From assembly GCA_963722965.1 (NCBI GenBank), contig CAVROX010000002.1:102144-166143 (forward strand): DNA of 64,000 nt. The letters are read 5' to 3'. Numbering within the stretch: the first letter of the stretch is position 1; each line of letters starts with the position of its first letter. Below, piece by piece: positions 9,401 through 18,024 of this stretch. The position numbers and the translations under genes are program-made. The notes beneath the pieces were generated by a model, which did not search any database, had not been told where the DNA came from, and saw only the letters and a list, made by a program, of their open reading frames with translations. Source of the DNA: DATLSM01 sp963722965 (GTDB taxonomy: Bacteria; Actinomycetota; Thermoleophilia; Solirubrobacterales; 70-9).

Positions 9401-9947
9401 TGGCCCAACGGCTGGAGACCAAGATCGACGGCGTCGTCCTGCTGGAGCCCGAGGTTCACGGCGATGAGCGCGGCTTCATGGTCGAGACCTTCAGACGTGA
9501 CACCTGGGCCGAGCTGGGGGTCGACGTCGAGTTCGTCCAGCACAACCACTCGCGCTCTGTCAAGAGCACCTTGCGGGGCCTGCACTTTCAGACCGAGCCG
9601 GGCCAGGCGAAGCTGGTCCGCTGCCCCCGTGGGTCGATCTTTGACGTCGCCGTCGACCTGCGCCGCGACTCGCCCACCTACGGCGGGTGGGAAGGCCACG
9701 TACTCGATGACAGAAGGCACCACCAGCTCTTCGTCCCTGCCGGCTTCGGCCACGGCTTCGTCGTCCTCAGCGACGTCGCCGACGTCGCCTACCTCTTTCC
9801 AGCACCTACGACCCGCTGACTGAGGCCGGTATCGCATGGGATGACCCTGACCTCGGCGTCGAGTGGCCGATCGCCGAACCACTCCTCTCCGAGCGCGACC
9901 GGACCGCGCCGAGGCTCGCCGAACTGGCCGATTCGCTTCCTTTCTGA
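9400..9947 (+). CDS. rmlC: dTDP-4-dehydrorhamnose 3,5-epimerase (frameshifted near 3' end)
   Basis: Third pathway step, a cupin epimerase. ATG 9400 overlaps the rmlB stop (TGATG). Conserved motifs are HGDERGFMVETFR, QHNHSRSVKSTLRGLHFQ (catalytic His region) and VPAGFGHGFVVLSD. Near 9800 the frame shifts; YDPLTEAGIAWDDPDLGV follows in another frame to the TGA at 9947. About 182 residues in total, normal for the family. It ends 13 bases before the convergent GT4 gene. Confidence 0.9.
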
Positions 9948-9960
9948 GGAGCGGCGCAGC

Positions 9961-11115
9961 TCATCTCGATTGAGCCCCGCCCATCGTTTCGGCGAGCAGC
10001 TCGCGCATCCGGGCGGTGAAGCGCTCGCGGGAGAACTCGGCGGCTCGGGCGGCGAGGCGCTCACGGTCCCAGTCCCCGGCGGCGATCGCCTCGATCGCCT
10101 CGCGCAGGGAACTCGCCGTCGGGTCGGGGAGGAGGAAGCCGTCGACGCCGTCGCGGACGATGTCCCGAGCCCCGCCGGCGTCCAGCGCGATTACGGGCGC
10201 GCCGGCGGCGAGTGCCTCGACCATCGTGATCCCGAAGTCCTCTTCGCCGACGTGCAGGAAACCAGCGGCTCCGCGGTACAGCTCGGCCAGCTCCTCGCGC
10301 GAGATCCAGCCGCGCAGCTCGACGTTGTCGGGCAGCTCGGTTCGCAACTGCGCTTCCAGCGGGCCGATGCCGACCATCGTCAGCCGCCGAGGGAGCCCGC
10401 GGAACGCCTCGGCGACCAGCTGCGGGCGCTTGTAGGGGACCAGACGGCCGACCCAGAGGAAGTGCCGCCGCTCCGCATGGGTGCGCGATTGCAGGTCACT
10501 CAGCTCGACCGGCGGGTAGATCACATCGGCGTCGCGGCCGTAGAAGCGGCGGATGCGCTCTCGCACCGCGCTGGAGTTGGCGATGAGCCGATCGGGGCGC
10601 TGCGCGGCGGCTCGGTCGCGGCGTCGCAGCCAGCCCGAAAGCAGGCGCAGCCCGGCGCCGCGCGCACCGTGCAGGCGACCCCGCTCGGTCTCGGTCAGCC
10701 AGGCATAGCGCATCGGCGTGTGGCAGTAGCAGACCGTCGACGTGGCGGCCGGGGGTGAGGCGTTGATCGCGCAGGAGTGGGAGGAAATCACGACCGCCCG
10801 GTAGGGGCTTAGGTCCAGCGAGCGGAAGTAGTGCGGCATATAGGGGAGGAGGTAGCGCCAGCGCCCCGGGTCGTGGCCGACCTGGCGCATGCCCGGGAGT
10901 CGCGACGCCCGCGACTCAGCGACGATTCGGGCCGCCAGTTTGGCTGGAAGCAGCTCGCGCGCGGCGTGGAAGGTGTAGATGTCGACCCGGCTTGCCTCGG
11001 CGAGGACGTCATTGGCCAGCGCCTCGACCACGCGCTCTGAGCCGTGGTAGCCCTGGAACCAGTCGTGCACGATCGCAACCGGCCGACCGGTCCAAGGGGC
11101 GGCGTCGTCGCTCAT
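9961..11115 (-). CDS. GT4 family glycosyltransferase
   Basis: A 384-residue GT-B enzyme. The N-terminal strand is VAIVHDWFQGYHGSERV, with a SSHSCAI/CYCHTPMRYAW region as in WbaZ-like mannosyl/rhamnosyl transferases. The C-terminal donor domain has VGRLVPYKRPQLV, and EDFGITMVEALAAGAPVIA is the GT4 E-x7-E motif. It likely uses a nucleotide sugar in the cytoplasm to extend the polysaccharide repeat. It is transcribed divergently from the GT2 gene at 11172, with a 56-base gap for both promoters. Confidence 0.9.
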   Translation of the reverse strand: MSDDAAPWTGRPVAIVHDWFQGYHGSERVVEALANDVLAEASRVDIYTFHAARELLPAKLAARIVAESRASRLPGMRQVGHDPGRWRYLLPYMPHYFRSLDLSPYRAVVISSHSCAINASPPAATSTVCYCHTPMRYAWLTETERGRLHGARGAGLRLLSGWLRRRDRAAAQRPDRLIANSSAVRERIRRFYGRDADVIYPPVELSDLQSRTHAERRHFLWVGRLVPYKRPQLVAEAFRGLPRRLTMVGIGPLEAQLRTELPDNVELRGWISREELAELYRGAAGFLHVGEEDFGITMVEALAAGAPVIALDAGGARDIVRDGVDGFLLPDPTASSLREAIEAIAAGDWDRERLAARAAEFSRERFTARMRELLAETMGGAQSR

Positions 11116-11171
11116 CGAACGCCAGCGTAGAGCAGCGGGTCAAGCCGCAATCTGCCAAGCTCGCGCACTGG

Positions 11172-11981
11172 ATGGACCCCGTCCCGCCCGCCGTCACGGT
11201 GCTAATCGGCACCTTCGACAACCAAAGGACCGTCGCCCGGGCAATCGCCTCGATTCTGGGACAGACTGAGCCGAGGCTCGAGCTGATCGTCATCGACGAC
11301 GGTTCAAGCGATCGCTCGGCCGAGACGGCACTGGAGGCGATCGGCGCTGACCCGCGGGGAAGGGTTATCGGGCTCGAGCAAAACGTAGGCATCGCGCGCT
11401 CGCTGAACGCTGGCTTGGAGGCCGCCGCCGCCCCGGTCATCGCGATCCAAGACGCCGATGATTACTCGGCGCCAGAGCGCCTCGCGCGGGAGCTCGGCGT
11501 GCTCGCGGCCGAACCGGGGGTCGCGGTGGTGGGAGCTCGGATGCGCGAGGTCGACCTCGACGGGCGGGTGCTGCGCCCCCGCACCACCTTCGCCGCTGGA
11601 GACGTCGGCTCGGTTCTCCTGCACTTCAACCCGATTCCCAACAGCTCAGCCGCGTTCCGGCGTGAGGTGGCCCTTGCCGTCGGCGGCTATGACCCGCGCT
11701 ACCGCTACGCCGCGGAGTACGACCTCTGGCTGCGGATTGGGGAGCGCCACCGAGTCCTCACGCTTGACGAGGAGCTCTGCACGCGCGTGATGGGCCCGAC
11801 CAATGTCGCCGCACGCGCTGAGCGGGCACAGCTGGCTGAGGGGATTGCGATTCGGGCCCGGGCCCTGCGCCGACGGCGAAGTCTGCGGGGCGCGGGCGGG
11901 CTGGCGCGCCCGCTCGTTTCCTACGTGCTGCCGATCCGAGCCAAACGGGCCCTGCGCGAGCGGCGCGGTCAGGCGCCCTGA
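11172..11981 (+). CDS. Family 2 glycosyltransferase
   Basis: A 269-residue single GT-A domain protein from ATG 11172. Motifs are VTVLIGTFDNQRTV (N-terminal strand), IVIDDGSSDRSAE (nucleotide binding), IQDADDYSAPERLA (metal-binding DxD-like) and YRYAAEYDLWLRI near the acceptor site. The basic C-terminus (ALRERRGQAP) may contact the membrane. The 3' end overlaps the convergent GT4 gene by 13 bases. Sugar specificity is not readable. Confidence 0.9.
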   Translation: MDPVPPAVTVLIGTFDNQRTVARAIASILGQTEPRLELIVIDDGSSDRSAETALEAIGADPRGRVIGLEQNVGIARSLNAGLEAAAAPVIAIQDADDYSAPERLARELGVLAAEPGVAVVGARMREVDLDGRVLRPRTTFAAGDVGSVLLHFNPIPNSSAAFRREVALAVGGYDPRYRYAAEYDLWLRIGERHRVLTLDEELCTRVMGPTNVAARAERAQLAEGIAIRARALRRRRSLRGAGGLARPLVSYVLPIRAKRALRERRGQAP

Positions 11982-13033
11982 CTGGGAGCGCCTGCCCCCA
12001 GGGCAGCCTCGTACTGTTCCCGCGTCCCGGCCAGGAATCGCTCGATCCCGAACTCGGCGCGGACCCTGGCGCGAGCCGCGGTGCCGAGCCGGATCCGGGC
12101 GTCTGGGTCGGCGGCGAGCCGGGCGAGGAGCGCAGACATTGCCGCGACGTCGCCGGCCGGGAAAACGGCGCCCGCGTCGCCAACCGTCTCGGCGTTGCCG
12201 GTCCCGTCGGCTACGATCGGGCAGAGGCCGTGGGCCATCGCCTCCAGCAGCGCAAACGACATTCCCTCCCGATGGGAGGGAAGCAAGAACAGGTCCGCGG
12301 CCGCATATAGATCCTCGAGGTCCTCACGCTGACCCAGTGAGCTGACCCCGACCCCTTCGCGGGCACGGGAGTTGACCTTCTCTTCAAGCGGCCCCCTACC
12401 CGCGATCAGGAGCACGACACGGGCGCCGCGAGCCCGAGCCGCCTGCACCGCGTCGATGGCGCCCAGCGGGTCCTTGCGCTCCTCGAGCTGGCCCGCGAAC
12501 AGGATCGCGACCTCCTCGATACCGAGGCCCAACGAGCGCCGAGTCTGATCTCGCCGTGCGGCGCTCGCCGGGTCCGCCTTCGGCACGCCGTTTCGCACCA
12601 CGACCAGCCGGTCTTGAAGTCCCGGAGGCAGGATCGAGGCGAGATCCTCGCGCTCGTCTTGGGCGATGCAGATCATCCGCCTGGACGCCTTGATGGCCGC
12701 CCGAAGCCGGCGGCGAACCAACCACGCGCTTGCTCCCCGCGCCCGCCGCAGGCGGTGCAGGCCGTGGCTAGTTATCACCAGCGGCCGTCCCCGCAAGGCT
12801 GGTGCGGTGAGCATCGCCGCCATGTCTCCGTGGACGTGGACCAGGTCCGCGCCGTGGCCGAGTCTGACGATGCGCCGCCGGCGCCGCAGCACTGAGATGA
12901 TGCCGCGCAGACGCGAACGGGTGACGCTGAGCGCCACGCGGTGGTGACTGTAGCCCTCGAGCTCTTCGAGCAGGTCGACGTACGTCTCCGCTCCTCCCCC
13001 CGGATGGGGGAGGACATGCAGGACGGTGCGCAT
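11969..13033 (-). CDS. GT4 family glycosyltransferase
   Basis: About 354 residues from ATG 13033. The start was chosen because MRTVLHVLPHPGGGAETYV is a canonical GT4 N-terminus; the longer open frame upstream overlaps the next gene. Motifs are VHVHGDMAAM, FAGQLEERKDPLGAI (donor domain start) and HREGMSFALLEAMAHGLCP (E-x7-E). It is the third of four minus-strand genes whose transcripts likely begin upstream of the ligase. It probably adds one sugar to the lipid-linked repeat. Confidence 0.9.
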   Translation of the reverse strand: MRTVLHVLPHPGGGAETYVDLLEELEGYSHHRVALSVTRSRLRGIISVLRRRRRIVRLGHGADLVHVHGDMAAMLTAPALRGRPLVITSHGLHRLRRARGASAWLVRRRLRAAIKASRRMICIAQDEREDLASILPPGLQDRLVVVRNGVPKADPASAARRDQTRRSLGLGIEEVAILFAGQLEERKDPLGAIDAVQAARARGARVVLLIAGRGPLEEKVNSRAREGVGVSSLGQREDLEDLYAAADLFLLPSHREGMSFALLEAMAHGLCPIVADGTGNAETVGDAGAVFPAGDVAAMSALLARLAADPDARIRLGTAARARVRAEFGIERFLAGTREQYEAALGAGAPSQGA

Positions 13034-13047
13034 AGCGCGCGAGGCTA

Positions 13048-14076
13048 CTAGCGGTGGCCGCGTCGATGGCGCAGCAGGGCCCGAACGGCGGTCAGCCGCC
13101 GCCACCAGATCCCGGTGAGCAGAGAGAGCTCGATCCCCATCGTCTCGTTTTCTCCCCAGAGCCGCCGCAGCGAACGAAGCGCCAGCCAGGCGGCGGGTTC
13201 CGGCGGCCGTCCGAGACGAGCCACTCGGCGCACGGTGCGTGCCTTGCCCGGCTGCAGCCTCCGACCGGCCCTCGTTTCGATGGTCTGCGCGGCGAGCCCG
13301 ATACGGCGCACGTTGTTCTCGTAGGAGCGCTGGCCATGGTCTGCGACTTGCTCCAGGCTCTGCCATGGGTGGCGCCAGCTCAGCAGCCGCCCAGCATCCC
13401 AGGCTCGCATCGCAGCATCGTGACCGCGCGCCGCGCCTCGGTGCTGCACGTAGTCATAAAGAGGCCTATCGAGATAGGCGATCCGGCCGGTCGCCAGGGC
13501 CACCGATGCGATCCACTGGTCGTGGAAGGGGTCTCCGATCGGCTCCGGGAAGGGCAGCACGATGTCGAGCAGCCCGCGCCGGAACATCGAGGCAGCGCCG
13601 GTCACGGTGTTTGCCAGCAGCAGCGAGGCAAGGTTGGTGTGGTTGTTTTGCCGTCCGCGCCAGAAGGTGTCGGAGATGAGCGCCCCGTCCTCATCCACGA
13701 TCCGCATGTCGCTATAGACGAGCTGGGAGTCTCCGCGCCCGGCAAGGAGCTCGGTCAGCTTCTCTGGGTACCAGTAGTCGTCCTGATCGGCCAGGGCTAT
13801 GAACTCGGCCTGAGGCGGGGCCATCAGCAATGCTCGTTCGAAGTTGAGGTAGAAGCCGAGCTGCCCCTGCGAGCGCGAGAGCTCAAAGCGCGGATCTTCG
13901 GAGATCAGCCCCCGCAACAGGTTGAAGCGCTCTTCGCAGGAACCGCCATCGCTGATCAGGCAGAGCCAGGCGTCATGGGTCTGTCCTTTGATTGAGTCGA
14001 TCTGTCGCTCAAGCAGCGCCGGATCTGGCTCGAAGGTGGCCATGCAGATCGCCACCAGAGGAGGCTCGGTGGGCAT
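13048..14076 (-). CDS. Family 2 glycosyltransferase (rhamnosyltransferase-like)
   Basis: A 342-residue GT2 enzyme. The N-terminal strand is VAICMATFEPDPALLERQI, with LISDGGS and ALADQDDYWYPEKL containing the DQDD metal site. The DQDDYWYPEKL form is common in rhamnosyl transferases, which fits a dTDP-rhamnose donor from the rml genes; this is an inference. It sits 7 bases downstream of the initiating transferase gene and 14 bases upstream of the GT4 gene, so it belongs to their operon. Confidence 0.9.
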   Translation of the reverse strand: MPTEPPLVAICMATFEPDPALLERQIDSIKGQTHDAWLCLISDGGSCEERFNLLRGLISEDPRFELSRSQGQLGFYLNFERALLMAPPQAEFIALADQDDYWYPEKLTELLAGRGDSQLVYSDMRIVDEDGALISDTFWRGRQNNHTNLASLLLANTVTGAASMFRRGLLDIVLPFPEPIGDPFHDQWIASVALATGRIAYLDRPLYDYVQHRGAARGHDAAMRAWDAGRLLSWRHPWQSLEQVADHGQRSYENNVRRIGLAAQTIETRAGRRLQPGKARTVRRVARLGRPPEPAAWLALRSLRRLWGENETMGIELSLLTGIWWRRLTAVRALLRHRRGHR

Positions 14077-14083
14077 CGTGCTC

Positions 14084-15577
14084 TCAGTAAGCGCCTTCGC
14101 CGTGGATGATCGCGCGGGGCGTGCGCAGCAGGATCGCCAGGTCGGTCAGAACCGAGAGGTTGTCGAGGTAATCGCGCTCCATCGCGAGCCGCTCCTCGAA
14201 GGTAAGGTCGCCGCGCCCGTATACCTGCATCGGCCCGGTCATCCCTGGCCTCACCTCGAGGCGACCGCGCTGTCGCTCGTTGTACAGGGCGACGACCGCC
14301 TCCTCCTCGGGGCGGGGTCCCACCAGCGACATCTCGCCGCGCAGGACGTTGAACAGCTGTGGCAGCTCGTCGAGACTGCTGCGACGCAGCCGCCGTCCGA
14401 TCCGCGTGATGCGCGGGTCGTCGGGGATCTTGAAGGCCGGCTCGTCCAGGGTCGAGAGGTCGATCAGCTCCGGCAGACGACGCTCGGCGTCGCTGACCAT
14501 TGTGCGGAACTTGAGCATGTTGAATGGCTTGCCAGCTTCGCCGATTCGCCGCTGGCGGAAGAGCACCGGTCGGCCGGAGTCGGCCAGGATCGCCACCGCG
14601 ATCAAGGCCAGGAAGGGCGAGAGGATGACCAGCAGGAAGGCGGCGCCGATTACGTCCATTGCCCGCTTAATCGCGATAGTTGAGTGTGGCGGGGCGCTGA
14701 AGCGGAAGTCGAGCACGGGCAACTCGGCCAGCCGGTTCAGCTCGATGCCCCGCCCGAGCAGGCCGAAGTGCTGGGGAAGGAAGGTCAGTGCAAGGCCCGC
14801 CGCCTTGCACTCCTCGATCAGCTGCTCGGTTCCCGGCTCGCGCATCTCTTCTTCGGTCACGATTACGCGCTCGATCGCGTGTTCGCGCGCCACCCTGGAG
14901 ATATCAGCGACCGAGCCTAGGCGCGGTAGGTGCGCGGCTGTCGACTTGGACTGCGAGGAGAGGTAGCCAGCCAGCGCCAGTCGAGTCTCGGGGTGGGTCA
15001 GGACGCGCCGGGCGACGACGTCGACTGCATCCGGCGGCCCGATCACGATTCCGGTCGCGACCGGGGTCAGCCGATGCCAGAGGAAGCGCACGAAGCCGCG
15101 CAGGAAAAAACTGCCGGCGAGGGCGCCAACCCCGATCGCGATCGCGCTGAGCGGGGAAAGTGAGCCGATCGGGCTAAGGGCAAGTAGCCCGTCGAGTACC
15201 AGCACGCCCACCAGGCTGGCCGAGACCAGCGAGGGCAGCTCATCGGGCGTACTGTGGCGGATCCGCCGATGGTCGTTGTCATAAAGGCCGTGGAGCTTGA
15301 AGACGAGGATCCAGGTTGGGCTGAAAAGCATCGCCCAGAAAAGCGTTCCGATCGTGGTGCTGGCGCTCGCTGCGGTGAGGAGGCAAAGGGAGGCGGCCAG
15401 CGCGGTCCAGTCGGCCAAGGCGAGCAGTCGGCGCAACATGGCGCCCCGGCGGCGCGATTCGCGAGCGCCCGGGCTCGGCTCTGGCAATGGGCCGGTAGCC
15501 GACCTCTTTTCCCCGCTGCCCGCGGAGCGGGAGATGGCCGCCGCGCGCCCTCGCTTCGTTGAAGAGGCCTTGCTCAT
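14084..15577 (-). CDS. Initiating undecaprenyl-phosphate phosphoglycosyl transferase (WbaP family)
   Basis: A 497-residue polytopic membrane protein. Residues about 48-150 hold several TM helices, then a soluble Rossmann-like domain (TGIVIGPPDAVDVVARR). The C-terminal bacterial sugar transferase domain starts at a membrane helix (AIKRAMDVIGAAFLLVILSP). Catalytic motifs are LFRQRRIGEAGKPFNMLKFR, SSLDELPQLFNVLRGEMSLV and GPRPEE. It transfers a sugar-phosphate to undecaprenyl phosphate to start the glycan. Its start overlaps the ligase stop by 4 bases. Confidence 0.93.
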   Translation of the reverse strand: MSKASSTKRGRAAAISRSAGSGEKRSATGPLPEPSPGARESRRRGAMLRRLLALADWTALAASLCLLTAASASTTIGTLFWAMLFSPTWILVFKLHGLYDNDHRRIRHSTPDELPSLVSASLVGVLVLDGLLALSPIGSLSPLSAIAIGVGALAGSFFLRGFVRFLWHRLTPVATGIVIGPPDAVDVVARRVLTHPETRLALAGYLSSQSKSTAAHLPRLGSVADISRVAREHAIERVIVTEEEMREPGTEQLIEECKAAGLALTFLPQHFGLLGRGIELNRLAELPVLDFRFSAPPHSTIAIKRAMDVIGAAFLLVILSPFLALIAVAILADSGRPVLFRQRRIGEAGKPFNMLKFRTMVSDAERRLPELIDLSTLDEPAFKIPDDPRITRIGRRLRRSSLDELPQLFNVLRGEMSLVGPRPEEEAVVALYNERQRGRLEVRPGMTGPMQVYGRGDLTFEERLAMERDYLDNLSVLTDLAILLRTPRAIIHGEGAY

Positions 15578-17592
15578 GTGCAGCTTTCAAACCCTTCGCG
15601 GAGGCACTTTTCTTCGGGATTCAGCCGCTGGGCTTCGCGGCGGTCCGCCCGCGCCGCCACTTCGTCGCCCGCCTTGTGCTCGACTCGCGCCCGCAGGTAG
15701 TAAAGGAGCCAGCTCTCTTCTTCGCGTTCGATTCCCTTGTTGAGCCAGGCGATGGCTGACGGGTAGTTGCCTTCGAGCTCGGCCAGCAAGCCCAACTGCT
15801 TGTAGGGGGAGGTAGCCCAGGGCTCGATCGAGCGGGCCGCTTCGGCGTCGCTGACGGCGCTTTTCAGGTTGCCTTGGGAGGCCGCCGAGTTGCTCGAGTT
15901 GAGCTCGCGATCGACCAGTAGCGGCCCGACCAGCGCCACGATCGCGATCCAGGAGACCGCCAGCCCACCGAGGGCGAGCCGGAAGCGCCGCTGCGCCTCT
16001 CGCGTGTCGTCAGTGGCGCGCTCCCCCGCCAGCTGTGCACAGCGGGCGGCGACGAGGACGCCGGTGGCGAGGAAGAAGATCGCGCCCATCGCCGCGATCT
16101 GCCAGAACCAGTCGATTGCAGAGCCGATCGCGAAGGCGAATGCGGCCCCGAGCAGCGCCGCGTACAGATCGCGCTGCGTTTTCCCGCGGGCTGAGCGCCA
16201 GGTCGCGACGCCGCTCCAAAGCAGTGTTCCCACCATCGCCAGAACGAGCAGACCGCCCACCACCCCCAACTCGGCGAAGGCTTGCAGGTAGAGCGAGTGG
16301 GCGTCGAGGTTTGCCATCGAGTTGTGCCGCAGCAGGTGCCACGAGATTCGGTAGGTCCCGGCACCGTGGCCGAGCAGCGGCTTTTCGTCGAAGGCGTCTA
16401 TCGCGACCCGCCAGAATTCGGCGCGACCGCTGCCGGAGAGCTGGGTGAGATGTTCCTGGGGGCTGCTCGGCGGTCGAACTTCGTTAGTGGAGAACTGGTG
16501 CCAGGCGCGGCCCCCGACAGCGACCGCGCAGGCGATTGCGACCAGCGCCGCTGCCAGTGCAATCCTCCGCAATACGCGCGGGTTTCGCGAGGCGGCGAGG
16601 GCGCGGCCGGTCAGCAGGCCCTCGCGATGCTCAAGCCGCCGCAACCCCACCGCCAACGCCGCCGTCAGCAGGCAACCGCCGGCGAGGACGACGAGCACAC
16701 CGAGGCCCTCGCCGGCGACGTGGGAGTTGGCCAGGTTGTTGGCGAGGCTCGGGTCGCCCTGGACCACTAGCACCGCCGGCAGCGCCCCCACGGCGCCGAT
16801 TGCGAGCGTCGCGAGCAACCAGAGCCGGTCGCGTGAGAGGATGATCAGGCACCCGCAGGTAATCGCCAGCGCCAGCAGGCCGCCGCGGGAGTACGTGAAG
16901 TAAAGAGCGAGAAGGATCGCTGGCAGCGAGAGGACCGCGAGCCAGCGCAGGGCGGAATTGAGCGAGCGACGGCTAAGCCAAAGCGCCAGGCCGGCGCCAA
17001 TCCCAAAGACGACACCGTCACCGTTCCAGTAGCCGAGGGGGTAGCTGAGCCTCGGGTAAGTGCCGGGGCCTTCGGCGACGGAGAGCAGGTGGGGCAGCAG
17101 CCTGGAGGCCAGCGCCAGGGCGGCGACGAAAATTAGGGAGAGAGCGATCCCTTCGCCGAAACGTTGGCGCTTTTTGTCTGTTTGAGCTACCAGGAAGGCG
17201 GTAAGGAAGAAACCGAGGTAGACCACGATCCGGTCCGCCTCGATCACGCTCAGCTCGATCGACTCAGACCAAAGGGATGAGAATGCGGAAAGAATCGCCA
17301 GCGCCCCGATCAACCCGCTCCCCCAGTAAAACGGCCGGGCCAGTGTCGCTCGGCTGGCGACGCCGAAGACGAGCATCGCCGCAACAAGCAGCCAGGCGAC
17401 CAGACCGCCGATGTGGCGGTCGCTCAGCTCAAAGCCGCCACCGGCAAGCGCCAGGCCACCAATCAGGACCAGTGGCAATATGGCAGCAGCCGCTTGCTCT
17501 AACCTTTTTAACCATGCGATGGAGCTGCCACCGTCGCCGGCGCTCGGCCGGGACAATCCTCGGACCTCTTTTAGTGCTTGGTCTGGTGGCAT
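15574..17592 (-). CDS. O-antigen ligase/polymerase-like membrane protein with C-terminal TPR-like region
   Basis: A 672-residue protein with about 11-12 TM segments. A Wzy_C/WaaL-type periplasmic loop holds LLGHGAGTYRISWHLLRH and AHSLYLQAFAELGVVGGLL, the motif region of O-antigen ligases. After the last helix, residues about 590-665 resemble TPR repeats (WATSPYKQLGLLAELEGNYP, SWLLYYLRARVEHKAGDEVA). It probably polymerises the glycan or ligates it to a carrier at the outer membrane face. The annotated start at 17592 overlaps the 5' end of the divergent surface protein gene by 79 bases, so one of the two starts may be wrong. Confidence 0.85.
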   Translation of the reverse strand: MPPDQALKEVRGLSRPSAGDGGSSIAWLKRLEQAAAAILPLVLIGGLALAGGGFELSDRHIGGLVAWLLVAAMLVFGVASRATLARPFYWGSGLIGALAILSAFSSLWSESIELSVIEADRIVVYLGFFLTAFLVAQTDKKRQRFGEGIALSLIFVAALALASRLLPHLLSVAEGPGTYPRLSYPLGYWNGDGVVFGIGAGLALWLSRRSLNSALRWLAVLSLPAILLALYFTYSRGGLLALAITCGCLIILSRDRLWLLATLAIGAVGALPAVLVVQGDPSLANNLANSHVAGEGLGVLVVLAGGCLLTAALAVGLRRLEHREGLLTGRALAASRNPRVLRRIALAAALVAIACAVAVGGRAWHQFSTNEVRPPSSPQEHLTQLSGSGRAEFWRVAIDAFDEKPLLGHGAGTYRISWHLLRHNSMANLDAHSLYLQAFAELGVVGGLLVLAMVGTLLWSGVATWRSARGKTQRDLYAALLGAAFAFAIGSAIDWFWQIAAMGAIFFLATGVLVAARCAQLAGERATDDTREAQRRFRLALGGLAVSWIAIVALVGPLLVDRELNSSNSAASQGNLKSAVSDAEAARSIEPWATSPYKQLGLLAELEGNYPSAIAWLNKGIEREEESWLLYYLRARVEHKAGDEVAARADRREAQRLNPEEKCLREGFESCT

Positions 17593-18020
17593 CTACGTGC
17601 TTGCCGGTCGCCGCTCGCGCTGAGACCGTCTACGAACCTGAACAAACGACGATCCCGAGCAAGGGAAATTCTGAAGCTCATAGCTCTGTAGCACCGTCTG
17701 GAAGCGGAAAGGGCGGTTCGGGTGGGCCCGGAAACTCGTCTTCACGGTCAGGCTCATCTCATGGCACGGGCAGCGGAGGGGGCACTGGCCAGAGTAACCC
17801 AGCCAACGGCTCGACCGGTGCCCAGCAAGCGCTGACGAAGTCAGAAGAAGGCAAGTCACCGGCGTCCGCCGGCGCCAATTCCGGCGGCAGTTCCTCGCCC
17901 CTGGTCCCGATTCTGATCGCGCTCGCCACCCTCGCGGCGATCTCGATCGGCGCGGTAATCGTTAGGCAGCGGCACCAACGCCGCGGTCCCAACGGCCAGG
18001 TCTCGCCGAAGGCAAGCTGA
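17514..18020 (+). CDS. Secreted Ser/Gly-rich single-pass surface protein
   Basis: A 168-residue protein from ATG 17514. Residues 1-36 form a signal peptide: Arg-rich start, hydrophobic core TILGPLLVLGLVAST, and a likely cleavage after AARA. A low-complexity Ser/Gly/Thr/Asn linker follows (residues about 55-125), then a TM helix near the C-terminus (PLVPILIALATLAAISIGAV) with a basic RQRHQRR stop-transfer tail. The topology is therefore extracellular linker and cytoplasmic tail. No family is recognised. It is followed 4 bases later by the glycosidase-like gene. The linker could itself be glycosylated. Confidence 0.75.
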   Translation: MRWSCHRRRRSAGTILGPLLVLGLVASTCLPVAARAETVYEPEQTTIPSKGNSEAHSSVAPSGSGKGGSGGPGNSSSRSGSSHGTGSGGGTGQSNPANGSTGAQQALTKSEEGKSPASAGANSGGSSSPLVPILIALATLAAISIGAVIVRQRHQRRGPNGQVSPKAS

Positions 18021-18024
18021 CCGC

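Noticed and set aside
13054..13995. Long plus-strand frame of 313 codons
   Set aside because: Entirely antisense to a conserved GT2 gene; typical high-GC shadow frame.
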